The notes beneath the pieces were generated by a model. It ran no database searches. It had not been told where the DNA came from and saw nothing but the letters and a program-made list of their open reading frames with translations. This document shows positions 5,607 through 8,825 of a stretch of DNA of 8,825 nt, one piece after another. Both the position numbers and the translations under genes were made by a program. The first letter of the stretch is position 1, and every line of letters starts with the position of its first letter. Source of the DNA: DAIDHK01 sp035510695 (GTDB lineage Bacteria > Patescibacteriota > Microgenomatia > Levybacterales > UBA12049); assembly GCA_035510695.1 (NCBI GenBank), contig DATKGO010000054.1:1-8825 (forward strand), given 5' to 3'.

Positions 5607-6680
5607 ATGCAACATACAAAAATAACGCAAAAAGAACGGGAGTTACTAAGTAGCTGGAAAAAGGAAGGAGTAGCCAATAAAGAAATCGCTCGGAGATTGT
5701 CTCGTCCTGTTCTGACCATACGCAGAGAACTAAAAAGGAACAAAATACGAGTTTCTGTTGGAAAAGACTGGGAGCTCGTTTATGAGCCATTTCATGCTCA
5801 ACATGTTGCAGAAGAGCGAAAACAAAATGCCTATCTGGCTAAACAACCTTTAAAAGATAAAAAAATATATCGATATGTTTTAAAGCATTTACGTAAGGGT
5901 TGGTCTCCAGAACAAATATCAGGAAGACTGCGGGAGGTTGATCATAAGAACGATCCTTCTTGGCAGATCTGTATGGAAACGATTTATCAATTTATCTACA
6001 AGGAGAAAACAGATAGGACAAAACAGAGTCAATTGTCAGAAATGGATGGGAGAAGAAAAAGAGCAAAAACACTCATAACTGTAACCGATGTATCCCAGCC
6101 TCTTTACGAATATTTGAGGCGAAAACAGGTCAGAAGACGAAAAAAAGGAGGAAGAAAGTCACAACGTGTCAGAATACCGGATAGAGTCAGTATTCACGAC
6201 AGGCCAGTCATTGTTGCTAAACGTAAACAGTTTGGTCATTGGGAGGGAGATAGTATTGTTGGGAAAAATCACGCCTCAGGACTGCATACTGAATATGAAC
6301 GGGTCTCCTCGATGATAAGATTTGAGAGACTGAGTAGAATAACTGCGGGAGAGACGGCCTTAGCGGCACAAAAGATATTCTCTCCACTACCGGAAATGGC
6401 AAGAAGATCAACAACTCTTGATAATGGATCTGAACATACTAATCATAGTGATTTTGGATTACAAGCATATTTTGCAGATCCATATTCCTCCTGGCAGCGA
6501 GGAGGAAATGAAAACTGTAACTTGTGGATCAGATACTACTTTCCAAAAGGGACTGACTTTAGTACAATCAGCGATGAAGAATTAAAAGACGTTGAATGGG
6601 AGCTAGACAACAGACCCAGGAAGCGTCTTAAATTCAGAACACCTCAGGAAGTATTTTCTGAGTACCTCAATAATCCCTAA
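5607..6680 (+). CDS. IS30-family transposase
   Basis: This 357-residue protein is a DDE transposase of normal IS30 length. The N-terminal helix-turn-helix (about 6-45) contains NKEIARRLSRPVLTIRREL, which would bind the element ends. The middle motif GWSPEQISGRL (98-108) is typical of the family. The catalytic triad is Asp215 in HWEGDSIVG, Asp272 in TLDNGSEH and Glu302 in GGNENCN, followed by YYFPKGTDF (310-318) and NRPRKRL (335-341). The ATG follows a strong purine-rich Shine-Dalgarno sequence (GAGAGGGGGTGA at 5592-5603). The reading frame is complete and all catalytic residues are present, so the element may still be active. The stop codon lies at the inner edge of the right terminal repeat. 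Confidence 0.95.
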   Translation: MQHTKITQKERELLSSWKKEGVANKEIARRLSRPVLTIRRELKRNKIRVSVGKDWELVYEPFHAQHVAEERKQNAYLAKQPLKDKKIYRYVLKHLRKGWSPEQISGRLREVDHKNDPSWQICMETIYQFIYKEKTDRTKQSQLSEMDGRRKRAKTLITVTDVSQPLYEYLRRKQVRRRKKGGRKSQRVRIPDRVSIHDRPVIVAKRKQFGHWEGDSIVGKNHASGLHTEYERVSSMIRFERLSRITAGETALAAQKIFSPLPEMARRSTTLDNGSEHTNHSDFGLQAYFADPYSSWQRGGNENCNLWIRYYFPKGTDFSTISDEELKDVEWELDNRPRKRLKFRTPQEVFSEYLNNP

Positions 6681-6681
6681 A

Positions 6682-6702
6682 GGGGTGCATTAGTTCCTAG
6701 AA
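6682..6702 (-). repeat. IS30 right terminal inverted repeat
   Basis: Read on the minus strand it starts TTCTAGGAACTAATG and ends CACCCC, matching the left end at 17 of 21 positions. The truncated kinase frame runs into it and stops there. Confidence 0.8.
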
Positions 6703-8396
6703 TACGGGAATCTCAGTTTATCAATCCTTGCCGCTTCAATCATATTGGTAACAATAGATTCTTCTTGCAGTTCGGCAACCTGCATTTTTTTAAGCCCATC
6801 CAGTACTCGTTTCGCATCTTCCGGTTGTACATTGCCTTTGAGCCATTCCTCCCTTTTTTTCTCTGTTAAAATCATCTCCAAAAGCAAATTAAGCTGTTGG
6901 CTAATAGCGGTAAGGGGCGTTCTTACTTCATGTCCCATAATGTCTACCTGATCTTTTTGCTGCTCAGTAAGATCTTTTAATTGTTTTGTTTTTCTTGTCA
7001 CTTCTTGCTCTAAAGTAACATTAAACTGTTTAATTTTTTCATAAGACTCCGCATTCTGGATGGCAACTGAAACTTCGGGACCGAATATCTTTAAAACGTT
7101 AATATCCTGTTCTGTATATATTTCACCGGATTTTTTCTCACCTAATAACAACATCCCTTCTGTAAGGTCATCTTTAATCAATGGAACCATGATGGAGATA
7201 TTTGCTACGCTCATCATTTGATGAATTTCTTCTTCCTCTAGTTCTTCAAGGATTAACATATTATGAAATGTTAATAGTTTTTTTATAACTTGAGGATCAA
7301 AGCTAGGTCTATTATCAAAACCTTCATAGATCAAGCTTGTTTGCTCGTTATTAACGCTGGTTATGACAAAAACACCTCTTGCTATGTGTAGGGTCGTAGC
7401 CAATTCATGTAATGTTCCCTGTGTTAAAGGCTCAAGCGTTAAGGTCATAGCCATAATTTTCGTTAGAGAAGCTATTAAGTCATCGGTGTTATACTTACTT
7501 CGATAAAAGATTTTATCTGTTGTATTCTCTAACCCTCGCCTAATCGGATTAAATGTAAACGCTATAAGCAAGGCTAGCCCCGTGTAAACGGATGTTTGAT
7601 TATTATTTACTTCACTATTGAATAAATAGTGGCTTAGAAGAAATATACCAAACGCATATATAGACCCAACCAACACCACAAGCAGCGTATATGCTATAGA
7701 CCTGGCAAGTACCAATCTAATATCCCATAGACGATGACGAATAACCGCATAACTTGTAAAGACAACAATAAAAACAGTAAATAATGGACCATAATTATCA
7801 AAAGCGAAATTGTTAAAAGCGAAGGGAATAATAAAATTAGTAGTTGCAGCACCAATAGCAGTAAGGACTACTCCTAATAATAAATATTGTATTTGAACAC
7901 GCTGAAACCCTTTGGATTTAAAGTAATGTACTGCTAAAAAAGCAAAAGAAACCAATAGGTAAGCTAAAAATTGTAAAGCAAAAAAGAAAATTCCTCTGCC
8001 AAAAACAACTCCTGTACCTCCGGATATAAAAGTAATACCAGTAATAACGTAATTATTTAGCGATAAGTAATTCGAAACAATAATCGGAACAAGGAGCGGT
8101 AATAACGACCAAAAAGATATTTTCCTGATTTCGTTTGGAAACACAAAAGAAAAATATAGCAAAAAAAATGTTACATAAGGAGACAATACAAAGATCCATT
8201 TATTTAGTAAAAAGGCTGTGGCGTAATTACTAGGCTGGTTAGAGAAATAATTAATTATAATCCATAGACAAACTGAGAATATCAGCAAAGAAAAGGATAT
8301 ATTTATGTGCTTTTTGGGATTTTTAATTAAAATTATTACGCCTAAAGCAAAATTAAGAAAGATGATAAAAAAGATGAGTAAAGATCCATATATCAT
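6690..8396 (-). CDS. Membrane sensor histidine kinase cut off by IS30, no ATPase domain
   Basis: The 568-residue frame has about eight or nine membrane helices within 2-283 (a 7TM-type sensor region, e.g. 2-25, 31-51, 66-87, 130-158, 168-190, 202-219, 232-257, 267-283). A GAF-like domain follows (about 305-450), then a coiled-coil linker (450-483) and a dimerisation/phosphoacceptor domain with H-box DIMGHEVRTPLTAI, phosphate acceptor His489. It ends in EAARIDKLRFP plus four codons (YSRN) from the IS30 end. The HATPase domain that should follow, with N, G1 and G2 boxes, is missing, so it cannot phosphorylate itself in the usual way. The ATG at 8394-8396 has no clear Shine-Dalgarno sequence but sits about ten bases below a good promoter. 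It is probably a pseudogene, or a phosphoacceptor that depends on another kinase. The signal sensed is unknown. Confidence 0.85.
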   Translation of the reverse strand: MIYGSLLIFFIIFLNFALGVIILIKNPKKHINISFSLLIFSVCLWIIINYFSNQPSNYATAFLLNKWIFVLSPYVTFFLLYFSFVFPNEIRKISFWSLLPLLVPIIVSNYLSLNNYVITGITFISGGTGVVFGRGIFFFALQFLAYLLVSFAFLAVHYFKSKGFQRVQIQYLLLGVVLTAIGAATTNFIIPFAFNNFAFDNYGPLFTVFIVVFTSYAVIRHRLWDIRLVLARSIAYTLLVVLVGSIYAFGIFLLSHYLFNSEVNNNQTSVYTGLALLIAFTFNPIRRGLENTTDKIFYRSKYNTDDLIASLTKIMAMTLTLEPLTQGTLHELATTLHIARGVFVITSVNNEQTSLIYEGFDNRPSFDPQVIKKLLTFHNMLILEELEEEEIHQMMSVANISIMVPLIKDDLTEGMLLLGEKKSGEIYTEQDINVLKIFGPEVSVAIQNAESYEKIKQFNVTLEQEVTRKTKQLKDLTEQQKDQVDIMGHEVRTPLTAISQQLNLLLEMILTEKKREEWLKGNVQPEDAKRVLDGLKKMQVAELQEESIVTNMIEAARIDKLRFPYSRN

Positions 8397-8412
8397 AGGT
8401 GGCTATACATCT

Positions 8413-8441
8413 AGCATAGCAAGACGGTAATAACTATTCAA
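8413..8441 (-). promoter_or_regulatory. Candidate promoter of the histidine kinase gene
   Basis: The minus strand shows TTGAAT (8441-8436), a 17-base spacer, then TATGCT (8418-8413) preceded by TGC, an extended -10. Predicted initiation near 8406 gives a leader of about ten bases before the kinase ATG, which fits the absence of a Shine-Dalgarno sequence. Confidence 0.5.
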
Positions 8442-8467
8442 TGAAAGAGCATAAAGGGAGACTAATC

Positions 8468-8629
8468 TTAGCGGCCTGCAGGACCATAAAATCCTTCAAA
8501 TCCTGGAATAGATCTTTCTTGATTAACTGGAGCATCTAGAAACGCAGCAAGACCCTTATTTCCTCCAGCGTCACAATTGGCAATACATTTTTCTACATTG
8601 AGTACAGTTGGGAATGTCATTGATCCCAT
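8468..8629 (-). CDS. Unrecognised short ORF, possibly the 3' part of a broken gene
   Basis: From the ATG at 8627-8629 this encodes 53 residues, starting MGSMTFPTVLNVEKC and ending GFEGFYGPAGR, with Cys15 and Cys19. The same frame stays open upstream for another 33 codons, to a TGA at 8729-8731, without an ATG, GTG or TTG. That upstream part (including RILNGSYTSFGIPQVGEGEN) looks equally protein-like. This suggests the 3' end of a gene whose start was lost, rather than a true 53-residue gene. There are no membrane segments. It ends 71 bases before the kinase start on the same strand. I do not recognise a family. Confidence 0.35.
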   Translation of the reverse strand: MGSMTFPTVLNVEKCIANCDAGGNKGLAAFLDAPVNQERSIPGFEGFYGPAGR

Positions 8630-8753
8630 ATAGTTCTCGCCTTCTCCAACCTGGGGTATGCCAAAGGAAGTATATGAACCATTTAAGATTCTAGTACTCC
8701 GTTCTCTTGAATTTGCTTCGTAAATATGTCATGCTAATAATTATCTAAACTGT

Positions 8754-8825
8754 AAGGGGGTGATTATGTGCATATATCTGCCCAAACAAAATTTAAAGTA
8801 ATCCTATCGCCACCTCCCCAGATCG
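8754..8825 (+). CDS. Start of a plus-strand gene running off the right edge
   Basis: AAGGGGGTGAT (8754-8764) is a near-perfect Shine-Dalgarno sequence. Five bases after its GGGGGTG core is a GTG (8768-8770), and from there the frame is open to the window end: VHISAQTKFKVILSPPPQI. An ATG at 8766-8768 reads only 11 codons before a stop, so the GTG is the better start. A weak promoter (TTGCTT at 8713-8718, 17 bases, AATAAT at 8736-8741) lies upstream. Only 19 residues are visible and no family can be named. The coordinates here include the ribosome binding site; coding begins at 8768. Confidence 0.4.

Larger units (their letters stand above)
5528..6704 (+). mobile_element. IS30-family insertion sequence
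   Basis: The element is about 1.18 kb, with one transposase gene between imperfect terminal inverted repeats. The edges are set by the repeats plus a possible 2-bp CG duplication (5526-5527 and 6705-6706) in the context CCCG-element-CGGG. If that duplication is chance, the edges could be 5530 and 6702. The element reads opposite to its neighbours and has removed the 3' end of the histidine kinase gene on its right. Confidence 0.88.

Noticed and set aside
154..8396. UGA recoded as glycine, as in Gracilibacteria and Absconditabacteria
   Set aside because: All long genes are uninterrupted under the standard code; recoding would have broken them at glycine positions.
8535..8544. TCTAGAAACG identical to the first bases of the IS30 left end
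   Set aside because: Only ten bases match and the rest of the terminal repeat is absent; it sits within the unrecognised minus-strand frame.
8750..8772. CTGTAAGGGGGTGATTATGTGCA resembles the IS30 leader and transposase start
   Set aside because: The similarity is mainly a strong Shine-Dalgarno sequence followed by a start codon; the downstream peptide is not IS30.
1..8825. CRISPR array, tRNA, rRNA or Rho-independent terminator
   Set aside because: No spaced direct repeats, no cloverleaf-like sequence, and no stable hairpin followed by a U-tract was seen, including after the GNAT gene.

Overview
The window looks like a piece of a Candidate Phyla Radiation (Patescibacteria) genome. The grounds are protein style rather than a marker gene: a MurE that starts almost directly at its ATP-binding domain, a single-domain GlmU-type pyrophosphorylase, CPR-like MurA sequence blocks, low-GC coding, and repeat-derived in-frame inserts such as the 'STSSGKT' peptide. 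All long genes read cleanly with the standard bacterial code, so there is no sign of UGA recoding.

Layout. Bases 1-153 hold an open frame running off the left edge and one arm of a perfect 28-bp inverted repeat. Bases 154-5481 are a compact minus-strand operon, transcribed right to left: murE, a possible 26-codon small ORF, murC (with some Mpl-like features), murA, a glmU N-terminal-domain gene, and a GNAT acetyltransferase. Gaps are 8-10 bases or overlaps, so translation is probably coupled. The second arm of the inverted repeat (5497-5524) lies just upstream of murE, so the 28-bp repeats bracket the whole cell-wall block. Next comes a plus-strand IS30-family insertion sequence (about 5528-6704), which cuts off the 3' end of a minus-strand membrane sensor histidine kinase (to 8396). 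The kinase keeps its membrane region, GAF-like domain and H-box but has no ATPase domain. The right end holds a candidate kinase promoter, an unrecognised short minus-strand frame, and the start of a plus-strand gene with a strong Shine-Dalgarno sequence.

How the genes work together. The GlmU-type enzyme would make UDP-GlcNAc, MurA commits it to peptidoglycan, and MurC and MurE add amino acids to the stem peptide. The neighbouring GNAT could conceivably supply the acetylation that the missing GlmU C-terminal domain normally performs, but this is only inference.

Most unusual features: three separate 7-bp tandem repeat arrays in and at the end of murE, a REP-like palindrome also inside murE, the 28-bp inverted repeats around the operon, and the IS30 insertion. 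Removing the IS on paper gives a kinase frame that stops 5 bases before murE.
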